A stretch of DNA of 64,000 bases. Source: Methylophilus sp. 13. GTDB taxonomy: Bacteria > Pseudomonadota > Gammaproteobacteria > Burkholderiales > Methylophilaceae. A program made the translations under genes and the position numbers. A model generated the notes under the pieces. The model worked only from the letters and a program-made list of their open reading frames with translations, searched no databases and was not told the origin of the DNA. Shown here one piece after another: positions 19,625 to 28,101 of this stretch (positions are counted from its first letter, which is position 1; every line of letters begins with the position of its first letter). The stretch covers positions 124,001 through 188,000 of the forward strand of contig NZ_JADKYR010000001.1 of the NCBI RefSeq assembly GCF_015354335.1, in the 5' to 3' direction.

Positions 19625-20491
19625 CTAATAATTATTAACTACTGCACCAATAATATTCGACCCAGCACCCTCAATTTGATTTTTTAAAAGCTTGAGTTGA
19701 TCAACTGAAGTATGGTTCATTCGAGAGACTAAAACTGACCCACGAGCTACAGAAGCCAGCATCTGTGCATCAGAGCCTTGAGTAATTGCAGGGCTATCTA
19801 TAATGATTACATCAAAAATTGAGCTGGCATATTTAACTAACTGTGGAAAGTTTGGACGCCCTATTAGTTCTTGTGGGTTTGGTGGCACGGTACCCGCACT
19901 TAAAACTGTTAAATTAGTAAAGTCTGGAATGTTGAATAATGCATCTGCGCCAGGAGTGCGGTCAGCTAAAATATCAGATAAACCGTAAGGCTGTTTTAGA
20001 TTGAATATACGTTGCTGATATGGTTTTCTCATATTCGCATCTATCAATAATGTTTTTTTTCCTAACTGTGAAAAAACAACAGCGAGGTTGGCAGCAATAT
20101 AACTGGTCCCCTCCTCAATATCTGATGCAACAACAGTAAAAGCCTTAAAACCTTCATTTAACCAACGAAACATGATTTGACTACGCAATGCCCTGAAGCC
20201 TTCAACCTGAGGTGAAAATGGCTGATAAGCTGCCACCAACTCAGGGCTATACTGCGCGTTAGCTGCTGGCAAATATGCGTAATCAAATTGACGAGATAAT
20301 ACTTGCTGCAAGTCATCTTCTGTAATTAGTCCAAGCTGTTTTGCAGCATCTCCAAACTTTATGCCTGCATCTTTTTGTTTACGCAAAATTCTATCGGTGT
20401 CTTCTGGTGTAATTTTGCCCATATCCAAAAGCAAACGTCCAATATTGGAGACATTATCGTGTGTATTAGAATTTATAACTTGCTGACTCAT
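19625..20491 (-). CDS. epsG: Chain-length determinant tyrosine-kinase-like protein EpsG
   Basis: This is the cytoplasmic ATPase/BY-kinase partner of EpsF that governs polymer length. The ATG at 20491 lies 1 nt after the epsF stop; an earlier in-frame start would overlap epsF. The 288-residue protein has an N-terminal MshEN-like domain (NIGRLLLDMGKITPED, about 17-32) typical of the EpsG family and then a ParA/Wzc-like ATPase domain. The P-loop region reads SDIEEGTSY (123-131) and lacks the usual lysine; LLIDANMRKP (148-157) and DVIIIDSPA are the later Walker motifs. There is no tyrosine cluster at the C-terminus, which ends VVNNY. Confidence 0.88.
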   Translation of the reverse strand: MSQQVINSNTHDNVSNIGRLLLDMGKITPEDTDRILRKQKDAGIKFGDAAKQLGLITEDDLQQVLSRQFDYAYLPAANAQYSPELVAAYQPFSPQVEGFRALRSQIMFRWLNEGFKAFTVVASDIEEGTSYIAANLAVVFSQLGKKTLLIDANMRKPYQQRIFNLKQPYGLSDILADRTPGADALFNIPDFTNLTVLSAGTVPPNPQELIGRPNFPQLVKYASSIFDVIIIDSPAITQGSDAQMLASVARGSVLVSRMNHTSVDQLKLLKNQIEGAGSNIIGAVVNNY

Positions 20492-20492
20492 G

Positions 20493-21887
20493 TTAACGGC
20501 CTTTGTCAAAACGTGGGAGTAATGCACTCGTTTTCATTTTTGAAGTATTTGATTGAATAATTGCTAATACGGGCAAATCGACCAAGTCAGATATATCATG
20601 AACACTTCGCACTTTTCTATTAACCATCTCAGAAAATAGTGCAAAAGCAACTCCCAGCATGCTGCCAAGAATAACTGACAATAATGTATTTAGTAATAGC
20701 TTGGGACTTGAGTGCTTATCTGGTGGTATTGCAGTATTAAGTATTGAAATATCACTCTCATTGGCTTTACCTTCAATACTAGTCTGATTCAATCGTTGCG
20801 TAACATTGTTATATGCAGTTTGCGCCGTCTCAACGTCACGTTGCAATACAATCAACTGATCTCTTGAGCGATTCAAATCAAGAACCTTTTGCTTCTGAGC
20901 AGCCAGCGCAGCTTTGAGCATGGCTTCGTTTTGTTTGTAGATGCGAGCACTACCTCCAACACTACTGCCGATTCTTTTTACCTCGACATCGAGTTGCGAC
21001 TTGAGTTTATTCACCTCTGCTTGTGCTGCTTTATACTGAGGGTGATTTTTACCAAGTCTATTTTCAGCCTCAGCGAGCTTAGACTCAGCTTGTGCGATAG
21101 AAAATTTTAAGTTTTGTATTACAGGACTTGCAGAAATATCAGGAGAGGCGTCACCGGCAGCGTTAGCATTTGTTTGTCGTGATGACGAGTCGAGCGCTTG
21201 CGCCTGCACCAAAATCAGTTGATTGGCCAACTGATTTAATTTGGCATTTTCGACGTCAAGATTTTCAGCAATACTGGTCAACCCGTTTTCTTGCTGATAT
21301 TGCGAAAGCTTTACTTGTGCCTGCTCGAGCTTTTCACGATAACTCTTTGCTTGAGTAAGCAAATATCCTGCCGCCTTTTGGGAAGGTTCAACCTTCAAAC
21401 GCAGACTGGCTTCCTGATACGCCTCAGCAAACGCATTTGCTATCGCTGCAGAAAACTGTGGATCACTACCTGTGTAACTTATATCGAGAATACTACTTTC
21501 ACGAGAAGGTTTTACATCAAGTTTTCTGAGTAACAAATCTGCCAACCAGTCTTCAATCCTGATAGCTCCATTCGTTTCTTCTTCAAACTGTTGCTTAATG
21601 ACTGGACTATTAGTCAACCCTAGATTTTGAACAACCTTTACGGCGACTGCATGGCTAGTGATGATATCCACTTGGGTAGCCATATAGCCTGGCATTAATT
21701 GCGCCTGCATCACCATACCACTCAAAGGATCAACCCCTTTATAATTTACAACTAATGAAGTGGTAGCTGTGTAACTTTTCGGTAAAATTAAACTAATAGC
21801 TATGGTTGTGCCAACAACAATCAAAAAGGTCCAAGAAATGATCTTTTTGCGTGCTTTTAATATCAACAAAAATTGCGAAAAATTCAT
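20493..21887 (-). CDS. epsF: Chain-length determinant protein EpsF (Wzz domain)
   Basis: EpsF is the inner-membrane, periplasm-facing co-polymerase that sets polymer length and connects the polymerase to the EpsE outer-membrane exporter. The 464-residue protein has a transmembrane helix near each end (about 18-38 and 400-430), YTATTSLVVNYKGVDPLSGM in the Wzz domain and a long heptad-rich coiled-coil middle (about 155-340). The C-terminal RSVHDISDLVDLPVLAII precedes a short cytoplasmic tail. A good AAGG ribosome site precedes the start. It follows epsE by 14 bp. Confidence 0.93.
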   Translation of the reverse strand: MNFSQFLLILKARKKIISWTFLIVVGTTIAISLILPKSYTATTSLVVNYKGVDPLSGMVMQAQLMPGYMATQVDIITSHAVAVKVVQNLGLTNSPVIKQQFEEETNGAIRIEDWLADLLLRKLDVKPSRESSILDISYTGSDPQFSAAIANAFAEAYQEASLRLKVEPSQKAAGYLLTQAKSYREKLEQAQVKLSQYQQENGLTSIAENLDVENAKLNQLANQLILVQAQALDSSSRQTNANAAGDASPDISASPVIQNLKFSIAQAESKLAEAENRLGKNHPQYKAAQAEVNKLKSQLDVEVKRIGSSVGGSARIYKQNEAMLKAALAAQKQKVLDLNRSRDQLIVLQRDVETAQTAYNNVTQRLNQTSIEGKANESDISILNTAIPPDKHSSPKLLLNTLLSVILGSMLGVAFALFSEMVNRKVRSVHDISDLVDLPVLAIIQSNTSKMKTSALLPRFDKGR

Positions 21888-21901
21888 AGTATAACCTTTG
21901 C

Positions 21902-22924
21902 TTAAAGCAAGCTTTCCTCAATATACAAAACATCCTCATCTTGCAACACACTGGTCAAGCTAGGGGTTTGTTTGACGATTTCATTATGCTCATCTTTACG
22001 ATGAAGCTTTACTGAGCGTTGTGTCCCACGCATGGTTAACCCTCCCGCTTTGGCAATGGCTTGCATCACGGTCATGTTTTTATCAATTTTATACATACCT
22101 GGCCGCTGCACTTCACCATACACATACACTTGTGGTGCTTTAGGCACATAAAGCACATCGCCTGGATAAACCTGCTTATTTTGAGGAGAGCTTGGTGACT
22201 TAAATAGCTCATCTATATTGATTTGCTCAGTCATAGCATTTCCTGAGATAGAGCTCGTGTAAAAAAGCACTTCTCCAGCCAGCTCTGTGGGGCCACCAGC
22301 AAGAGAGATGAAGTCACTTATTTTGCGCATACCACCCTGAATGCCATATTTAGCAGGACGCAACAACTGGCCCACTACTGCTACGTCACGTGAACCTACA
22401 TAGATCGTCTCACCGCCTACAACGGTTATTTCCTCTTTACTTGCGTGTTGATTAATTACATCATGTAAATCGAGTTCTGTTCGCTTGTCGCCGCGAACTA
22501 CAGTCACAATTTCTGAACCATCTGGCGTGATCCCACCTGCTTCAGCGATCATGTCTTTGACATCGGAAGGTCGTGTGACAGGATACCGACCTGGCTTGAG
22601 CACCCCACCCAGTACAGAAACGGTCTTACTTAGAAACTGAATCACAACAACAGACACTTGTGGGCTTGCAATGAAGCCACCGCGCTGCAGTTGCTCTGCA
22701 ATTTTCTTTTCAGCCTCAACTGTGGATAATCCACCAACCTTGACCTCACCAATCAATGGGAAAGTCAAAATACCATTTTCGGCTATGCGAATTTCGCGGG
22801 TCAGCTCTGCATCCCCATAGACGGTAACTTTTACAAAGTCACCAGTGCCTAGGGTGTAATCAGCAAAAGCCCAAATCGGAAATAGCATGGTGAAAAGAAA
22901 CAAACAGCGCGTTAACAATTTCAT
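21902..22924 (-). CDS. epsE: Polysaccharide export protein EpsE
   Basis: EpsE is a Wza/KpsD-like periplasmic and outer-membrane export protein. The 340 residues begin with a signal peptide (about 1-21, cleavable after AFA) with no lipobox cysteine. Then come the poly-export domain (LGTGDFVKVTVYGDAEL from about 25) and soluble-ligand-binding-beta-grasp repeats around VSVLGGVLKPGRYPV and VYVYGEVQRPGMYKI. The length is normal. Being without a lipid anchor it may need another outer-membrane partner, possibly EpsL. The start lies 69 bp after the epsD stop. Confidence 0.93.
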   Translation of the reverse strand: MKLLTRCLFLFTMLFPIWAFADYTLGTGDFVKVTVYGDAELTREIRIAENGILTFPLIGEVKVGGLSTVEAEKKIAEQLQRGGFIASPQVSVVVIQFLSKTVSVLGGVLKPGRYPVTRPSDVKDMIAEAGGITPDGSEIVTVVRGDKRTELDLHDVINQHASKEEITVVGGETIYVGSRDVAVVGQLLRPAKYGIQGGMRKISDFISLAGGPTELAGEVLFYTSSISGNAMTEQINIDELFKSPSSPQNKQVYPGDVLYVPKAPQVYVYGEVQRPGMYKIDKNMTVMQAIAKAGGLTMRGTQRSVKLHRKDEHNEIVKQTPSLTSVLQDEDVLYIEESLL

Positions 22925-22992
22925 ATGTAGGTCTCAATAAATAGTAGTGTTAGTCAAGCAGACGATACGTTATCGGCAAAGGTCAGATTGAT

Positions 22993-23898
22993 CTATAGCC
23001 CTTTTAAGCCATGGTCCACCGTATTCGGTGCTTTTTGAGTTGTTGAGGCAGGCGAAGCTTTAGCCGTTGATGCCGCTGGTTCAGACTTTAAATTGGGATC
23101 CAGCACCTCAATCTGAGCCAGTTTTTTTAGGCGCTGTAGCTCATCCAAAATAAGCTGCTGGCGTTTACGCTCATTGACAGCCTTGGTGGCCATATCCAAT
23201 GCCTGTTGCTCAGTCAATGGAACCTCAGCGATGTTAGCAATGCTGCGCGCGACCACTTTAATGTCATCATGCATAAACAATAAATCCCCTACCTTTACCT
23301 GATCTGCCAAGCTGACGGCTTCTTTGGGCAAGGCTTCGGTGGGGATGGTTTCTTCAGCAATTTCAAAGTGAATTTGATGCCTGTTTAACCAAGTCTTTAG
23401 CTCTTCGGCATTGCTTACCAGATTTTTCAAAGTATCAGGATTAACTTTAGCAGGGTTGTTGGCAAAAATAATGTCTGCAGTAGTAAAAACTTTGCGCCGA
23501 CTAAATACCTCTGGATGCTCAACCATGAATTGTTGCACTTCTTTTTCGGTCGCCTGCCCTAATGTAGACACCTTGCGAGCCAAGTAGGCTTGAGCGTAAA
23601 TTTGTGCACGGGCAGCATCCACTAATTGAACAACTTCTGGCGTACGGTCTAAATTTAATTTCATAGCCTCTTGAACCAATAGCTGTCGGTCAATTAAGCT
23701 CTCTAGCATTTTTCTTGCTACTACCTGAGGGTTAGCAACAGGCACTTGCAAACGCTGCATTTCACCATTGATTTGATGAACGGTAATTTCATCACCATTC
23801 ACTTTAGCTGCGACTTGTGTTTGCTTGGCTCCAGGATCGCTACCACTACAAGCAGAAAGTAATCCCAGCAAAATTATTGATATAGTTAGTATTTTCAT
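22993..23898 (-). CDS. epsD: EpsD family lipoprotein, parvulin/SurA-like
   Basis: This is a periplasmic lipoprotein of the EpsD family, related to SurA/PrsA peptidyl-prolyl isomerases. The signal LLGLLSACSGSD places the lipobox cysteine at residue 17. The N-terminal part VNGDEITVHQINGEMQRL resembles the SurA N-domain; the later portion is coiled-coil rich (LVSNAEELKTWLNRHQI) with a weak isomerase domain. The C-terminus is alanine- and proline-rich and low in complexity. In the Methylobacillus eps cluster a homologous gene sits between epsL and epsE. Whether isomerase activity remains is unclear. Confidence 0.85.
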   Translation of the reverse strand: MKILTISIILLGLLSACSGSDPGAKQTQVAAKVNGDEITVHQINGEMQRLQVPVANPQVVARKMLESLIDRQLLVQEAMKLNLDRTPEVVQLVDAARAQIYAQAYLARKVSTLGQATEKEVQQFMVEHPEVFSRRKVFTTADIIFANNPAKVNPDTLKNLVSNAEELKTWLNRHQIHFEIAEETIPTEALPKEAVSLADQVKVGDLLFMHDDIKVVARSIANIAEVPLTEQQALDMATKAVNERKRQQLILDELQRLKKLAQIEVLDPNLKSEPAASTAKASPASTTQKAPNTVDHGLKGL

Positions 23899-23944
23899 GG
23901 AGTATCAATCCCTGCTTTTAGTGAGTAAGACCCAATCATGGACT

Positions 23945-25141
23945 CTAAATCTTCAAATCCAATGTCAGACTAGAAGTGACATCATTGTAATCAAAAGAAT
24001 TATATCCACTTGATGCGTCGCGTGAGGATTTTGAGGTATTCAAAATCAGTCCAACATTTTTTATTGGTTGCCATGTCAGAGCAACACCAAAACTTTTTTC
24101 CTCATCGGTTCTTGATGGTAATCCGGAAAATACAGGATTCTTGAAGTCTCGTTGCGCATAGCGACTATTAAGACCCAAAGTTAACTTTTCACTAAAAAAG
24201 TAACTAAGACTTGTCGTCAAAGCATCGCTGGCTGTATAGCTACTGTAAGGCGTATCAAATTGCCCTATTGTTCGGGATAGCTCTGCATTAAACTTAAGCT
24301 TTCCTGTTAATAAAACATCGTATCTAACATAACCCAACCAGGAATCATAATCACGTTGACTGAAATTATCATAATTGCGTGAAAGATAGGCGAGCTTAGT
24401 AGTTAAATTACTTTTCCCTGATGCTTTTAATGTAACATCCACCTCATATTCGTTCTCAGTATAACCGTTATCAAAAAGTGACAGTGCATTCAAGTCTCTA
24501 TTGAACTCTCCTGAGCGACTATGCCCTAAAAAGCTAACACTGGTACCTGATGAAAAGTTGTACCGCGCGCCGTAATCAAAAGCATTGAAGTCAAAATTTG
24601 GAATAGCATTGAATGTTTGGCTGTTTGTAGCGCTAGACTCCGTAATGCCTGCAATCAAGGCCCAAACTTTATGCGGTGAATACTCGGCTCTAAATTGATT
24701 GATTTTATTAGTTCTAATATTTTGAACACGCGATCTGAAGTCAGCAAAACCAGCCAACGATTTGGATGTGGCACTTGAAATTGTGCCCGTCAATGCTGGA
24801 GTCAATGTCCATTGCCAAGCGGCATCGTAATTTAGGGTATTAAAATCCAAAAACTCATTGGTTTGATATTTGTTATCAATGTAGTTCAGATTAACTATAA
24901 AGCGTTGTTGAGAGTAGCTTTTATCTAACTTAACCCCGGCATTGTAGGTAGTAATCTGGTCAGAAATCTCGTTATTACTCAGGCGAAAGAGGTTGTTATC
25001 CCAAGTGCGGTTCACTGCAGCACTAAATTGCAAAGTATCAAATTCATCAGCGTGCGCATTTGCCAAGTAGAGTGATGACAGACAACACATTAAGCGGGTC
25101 ATCAATAAAGATCGTTTTCTCTTTTTAGAATTTAATAACAT
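23945..25141 (-). CDS. epsL: Exopolysaccharide operon protein EpsL, outer-membrane beta-barrel type
   Basis: The EpsL family is found in exosortase-linked eps loci and is a predicted outer-membrane beta-barrel whose function is not established. The 398-residue protein has a signal peptide near its start (MCCLSSLYLANAHA, cut near residue 31) and then alternating beta-strand segments rich in tyrosine, phenylalanine and asparagine, with a final aromatic residue two places from the end (LDLKI). Two starts are possible: ATG 25141 or ATG 25102, the latter giving a more typical signal peptide. It may be the outer-membrane channel for a lipid-anchor-free EpsE. Confidence 0.83.
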   Translation of the reverse strand: MLLNSKKRKRSLLMTRLMCCLSSLYLANAHADEFDTLQFSAAVNRTWDNNLFRLSNNEISDQITTYNAGVKLDKSYSQQRFIVNLNYIDNKYQTNEFLDFNTLNYDAAWQWTLTPALTGTISSATSKSLAGFADFRSRVQNIRTNKINQFRAEYSPHKVWALIAGITESSATNSQTFNAIPNFDFNAFDYGARYNFSSGTSVSFLGHSRSGEFNRDLNALSLFDNGYTENEYEVDVTLKASGKSNLTTKLAYLSRNYDNFSQRDYDSWLGYVRYDVLLTGKLKFNAELSRTIGQFDTPYSSYTASDALTTSLSYFFSEKLTLGLNSRYAQRDFKNPVFSGLPSRTDEEKSFGVALTWQPIKNVGLILNTSKSSRDASSGYNSFDYNDVTSSLTLDLKI

Positions 25142-25441
25142 GCATTAGCCGTGTGAAGTTTTAGAAATTAGAAGTGAGCTACTTGTTTTAATAATTATTC
25201 ACGGAGGCCAAAGACCGTATTACGCCAAGGCCACACTTTTTAAAATCTACACATGCAAACTTCAATTCCCTGAAAGTTAAACATGATGATTCGTTAAGAT
25301 TAAACTTTTTTGACAGATTACCATGTTCATTGAAGAGTTGCACCTATCCATCTGGACGATTGCCCCAAATAAGGCATTGATGCAACTATAACGGATGCGT
25401 TAAACTATGTTTAAGTCTTAATCACAATAATTTTAACTTCC
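25142..25441. promoter_or_regulatory. Divergent epsL-epsB intergenic region
   Basis: This 300-bp AT-rich region separates the leftward eps core from the rightward epsB, so it must hold promoters for both. A short GC-rich island at about 25200-25236 contains GGCC twice and CGGAGG. A perfect 6-bp inverted repeat with a 3-nt spacer, TTAAAC-TAT-GTTTAA, sits at 25400-25414, about 28 nt before epsB, and could be an operator. A TTGACA at 25309-25314 is visible, but no good -10 at 17 nt. No coding gene is supported in this gap. Confidence 0.4.
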
Positions 25442-26845
25442 ATGACTACCAAACCCCCGATCAGAACACTTTCAGGCTTTTCTGCTGGTGCCAACAATCC
25501 ACTCTACATGCTGGAGTCTCTTGTTGAGCCTCTGGTCATGGTATTTGTGCTCTGGGGTTTGTTCATTTATACCGAAAACCGCATTCCGATGTCGATTTTT
25601 ATTACATCTATTGTGCTGTTTTCTATCTCTTTTCCAAGTGGCGCCAAAATTCGCAAAGGCTTTGTAAAAATGTGCCGCGATGTGATTGGCCAGTGGTTGG
25701 TGATTGCAACGTTTGTACTAACGTTTGCTTACATCACGCGTTACATTACGCTTTATAGCGAAAAGCTCATTCTTGCATGGCTCATTGCGACACCTATTGT
25801 CCAAATTCTTGCATTGCAGCTTTTAAAGTTGGCCAGCCCGAAACTGATTGAGTGGCAAGGTCCTCCGCAAAACACGCTGATTATTGGCTTGAATGAACAA
25901 GGCCTGTTGCTGGCGGATAACCTACAACGCGACTACTACCAGCGTATTAATATCTTAGGTTTTTTTGAAGATCGTGCACCGAATCGACTACCGCAAACAG
26001 ACGCCTATCCGGTGTTAGGTAGCTTAAATGAGTTAAGTCGTTACTTAAAGTCGCACACTGTACATAAACTTTATATTGCATTGCCGATGTCTAGCCACCC
26101 TCGGATTTTAAAAATGCTGGATGATTTAAAAGATACGACGGCTTCAATCTATTTTGTGCCAGATATTTTTGTGACCGACCTTATCCAGGGCCGAGTCTCT
26201 GAAGTAAACGGTATTCCAGTCGTATCTGTCTGCGAGACGCCTTTTACTGGTGTAGATGGTGTGATCAAACGGACGGCAGATATTTTATTCTCGTTATTTG
26301 TTTTGATTTTAATCTCACCCATTTTGCTGGTCATTGCGTTAGGGGTAAAGTTAACTTCACCTGGGCCAATTATTTTCAAGCAACGCCGCTACGGTTTGGA
26401 TGGACAAGAGATCCTAGTGTATAAATTTCGCTCGATGACGGTAACCGAAGATGGCAGCAAGGTGACACAGGCTACTAAAAATGACCAGCGCATTACGCCT
26501 CTGGGGGCTTTTTTACGTAAAACGTCACTGGATGAATTGCCTCAGTTTATCAATGTGTTGCAAGGCCGCATGAGTGTGGTTGGCCCGCGCCCGCATGCCG
26601 TTGCGCATAACGAGGAATACCGCAAGCTGATTAAAGGCTATATGGTGCGTCATAAAGTCAAACCTGGGATTACCGGTTGGGCACAAGTGAATGGCTTTAG
26701 AGGTGAAACAGACACCCTTGATAAGATGGAACAGCGCGTGCACTATGATCTGGAATATCTGCGGAACTGGAGCCCTCGCCTGGATATGTTGATTGTGGCA
26801 AAAACAATCTGGCTGACCATTGTCGGCCAAGACGGTGCTTACTGA
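25442..26845 (+). CDS. epsB: Undecaprenyl-phosphate glucose phosphotransferase EpsB
   Basis: EpsB transfers a hexose-1-phosphate, usually glucose, to undecaprenyl phosphate and so starts repeat-unit assembly. The 467-residue protein has four N-terminal membrane helices (about 27-145), a CoA-binding-like Rossmann domain (LIIGLNEQGLLLADN, about 150-260), another membrane helix near 280-305 and a C-terminal PHPT catalytic domain with KFRSMTV, DELPQFINVL, GRMSVVGPRPH and KPGITGWAQV. It is the only rightward gene of the locus. An intrinsic terminator follows. Confidence 0.94.
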   Translation: MTTKPPIRTLSGFSAGANNPLYMLESLVEPLVMVFVLWGLFIYTENRIPMSIFITSIVLFSISFPSGAKIRKGFVKMCRDVIGQWLVIATFVLTFAYITRYITLYSEKLILAWLIATPIVQILALQLLKLASPKLIEWQGPPQNTLIIGLNEQGLLLADNLQRDYYQRINILGFFEDRAPNRLPQTDAYPVLGSLNELSRYLKSHTVHKLYIALPMSSHPRILKMLDDLKDTTASIYFVPDIFVTDLIQGRVSEVNGIPVVSVCETPFTGVDGVIKRTADILFSLFVLILISPILLVIALGVKLTSPGPIIFKQRRYGLDGQEILVYKFRSMTVTEDGSKVTQATKNDQRITPLGAFLRKTSLDELPQFINVLQGRMSVVGPRPHAVAHNEEYRKLIKGYMVRHKVKPGITGWAQVNGFRGETDTLDKMEQRVHYDLEYLRNWSPRLDMLIVAKTIWLTIVGQDGAY

Positions 26846-26870
26846 TAGCATCCGTTTTAAAGTGGATCAT

Positions 26871-26905
26871 AAAAAAAGCCTGACAACGCTGTCAGGCTTT
26901 TTTTA
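26871..26905 (+). terminator. Intrinsic terminator after epsB
   Basis: A perfect 10-bp stem, GCCTGACA with ACGC loop and TGTCAGGC, is flanked by seven A on one side and seven to eight T on the other. It lies 26 bp after the epsB stop. Read rightward it ends epsB transcripts; the A-run on the left means it can also act leftward on miaA transcription. Confidence 0.9.
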
Positions 26906-26928
26906 TGATGGTTAGCTTTGTTTACCAA

Positions 26929-27081
26929 GCTAAGGATACACGGAATAAGTGAGCGAGCGGGATAAAGTGCAAGGCGCACGGAACGCAGAAACCGAGATAG
27001 TACGCGGTGTACAGCGAGGTTTAGAGTACCGCGCAACGCAGCAATTGGCCCGCGTAGCCACTTATTCCGCGTATCCCTAAC
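26929..27081. repeat. 153-bp intergenic inverted-repeat element
   Basis: This segment between the convergent epsB and miaA genes is bounded by 23-bp arms (26929-26951 and 27059-27081) that are inverted copies with three mismatches; the inner 18 bp differ at only one base. The 107 bp between is GC-rich and contains CGCGGTGTAC paired to GTACCGCG (about 27004-27034), AAACC/GGTTT and a direct repeat GCGCA(CGGA)ACGCAG. The whole can fold as one hairpin. A separate 7-bp hairpin, TTAGCTT/AAGCTAA, sits at 26912-26933 just before it. No ORF is convincing in it. It resembles a nonautonomous palindromic element or structured RNA. Confidence 0.7.
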
Positions 27082-27109
27082 TTTACACCTCAATCTCACA
27101 CACATGCGA

Positions 27110-28063
27110 TTAATCGCTGTGCGCGGTCATTCTGGTCAACATCTGCCCGATCCAGCTCGGGCTCAAGCAATCTAGCACTTCCACATCTTCCATACCACGT
27201 AACCAGGTGAGTTGGCGCTTCGCCAATTGCCGCGTCGCGTAGACGCCATGATCAGCCAGGGTGGGCAGGTCAATCTCGCCATTGAGATGCTGCAACACCT
27301 GACGGTAACCGACGCAACGCATGCTTGGTGTCTCAGTGGTGAGTTGCGGATAGGCACTGAGCAAGCCTTGAACTTCCTCAATAAAGCCTAGTTTCAGCAT
27401 GGCTTGAAAACGATCGGCAATGCGCTGATGCAAGACACTGCGGTCGCTAGGCATGAGGGCGATTTTGAGGATATCAAACGGTAGCGTGACTTTTTCGGAC
27501 TGCGCGCGCAGGGCACTCATCGGCTGACCGCTGATGCGATACACTTCCAACGCACGCTCGATGCGTTGCGAGTCAGTGGTATGGATTTTGGCAGCCACGC
27601 TGGGGTCTATGCTGGCTAATTGGGCATGCATGGCAGGCCAGCCAACCGCGCTGGCTTCAGCTTCGATTTGCGCGCGAATGGCAGGATCTGCCGGCGGCAA
27701 GTCGCTCAAGCCATGTTGCAAGGCGTTGAAATAAAGCATGGTGCCGCCCACTAGCACCGGGATGCGTCCGTTGGCGGTGGCAGTCTGCATGAGCGCTAAC
27801 GCATCCTTGGCAAACTGGGCGGCGGAATACTGCTCCAGTGGCGTGATTAAATCAATTAAATGGTGTGGCGCCTGGCGCAAGGTCTCGGCATCGGGTTTAG
27901 CGGTGCCAATGTCCATGCCGCGATAGACGAGCGCAGAATCGACACTGATGATTTCCACCGGAAAGCGCTGGGCTAGCGCAATGGTGGCGGCTGTTTTGCC
28001 ACTAGCCGTCGGCCCCATAAAAAAGATCGCTGGCGGTAGATGGCTTTTGTCTGGGGCTGGCAT
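27110..28063 (-). CDS. miaA: tRNA dimethylallyltransferase
   Basis: MiaA transfers a dimethylallyl group to adenosine 37 of tRNAs that read codons starting with U. The 317-residue protein has the P-loop GPTASGKT (17-24), SVDSALVYRGMDIGTAKP soon after and the family TTDSQRIERALEVY and RCVGYRQV motifs. The start MPAPDKSHLPP precedes the P-loop in the usual way. It sits at the end of the leftward block that begins with the H4MPT genes, only 38 bp from the pterin dehydratase gene, but its function is unrelated. The 153-bp element follows its stop. Confidence 0.95.
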   Translation of the reverse strand: MPAPDKSHLPPAIFFMGPTASGKTAATIALAQRFPVEIISVDSALVYRGMDIGTAKPDAETLRQAPHHLIDLITPLEQYSAAQFAKDALALMQTATANGRIPVLVGGTMLYFNALQHGLSDLPPADPAIRAQIEAEASAVGWPAMHAQLASIDPSVAAKIHTTDSQRIERALEVYRISGQPMSALRAQSEKVTLPFDILKIALMPSDRSVLHQRIADRFQAMLKLGFIEEVQGLLSAYPQLTTETPSMRCVGYRQVLQHLNGEIDLPTLADHGVYATRQLAKRQLTWLRGMEDVEVLDCLSPSWIGQMLTRMTAHSD

Positions 28064-28101
28064 ACAACAACATCAACAATGAAGATTAAACGTAAAAACA
28101 G

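Noticed and set aside
26929-27081. tRNA or CRISPR-like array in the 153-bp element
   Set aside because: No cloverleaf with CCA-type ends and no regularly spaced direct repeats are present; the symmetry is a single large inverted repeat.
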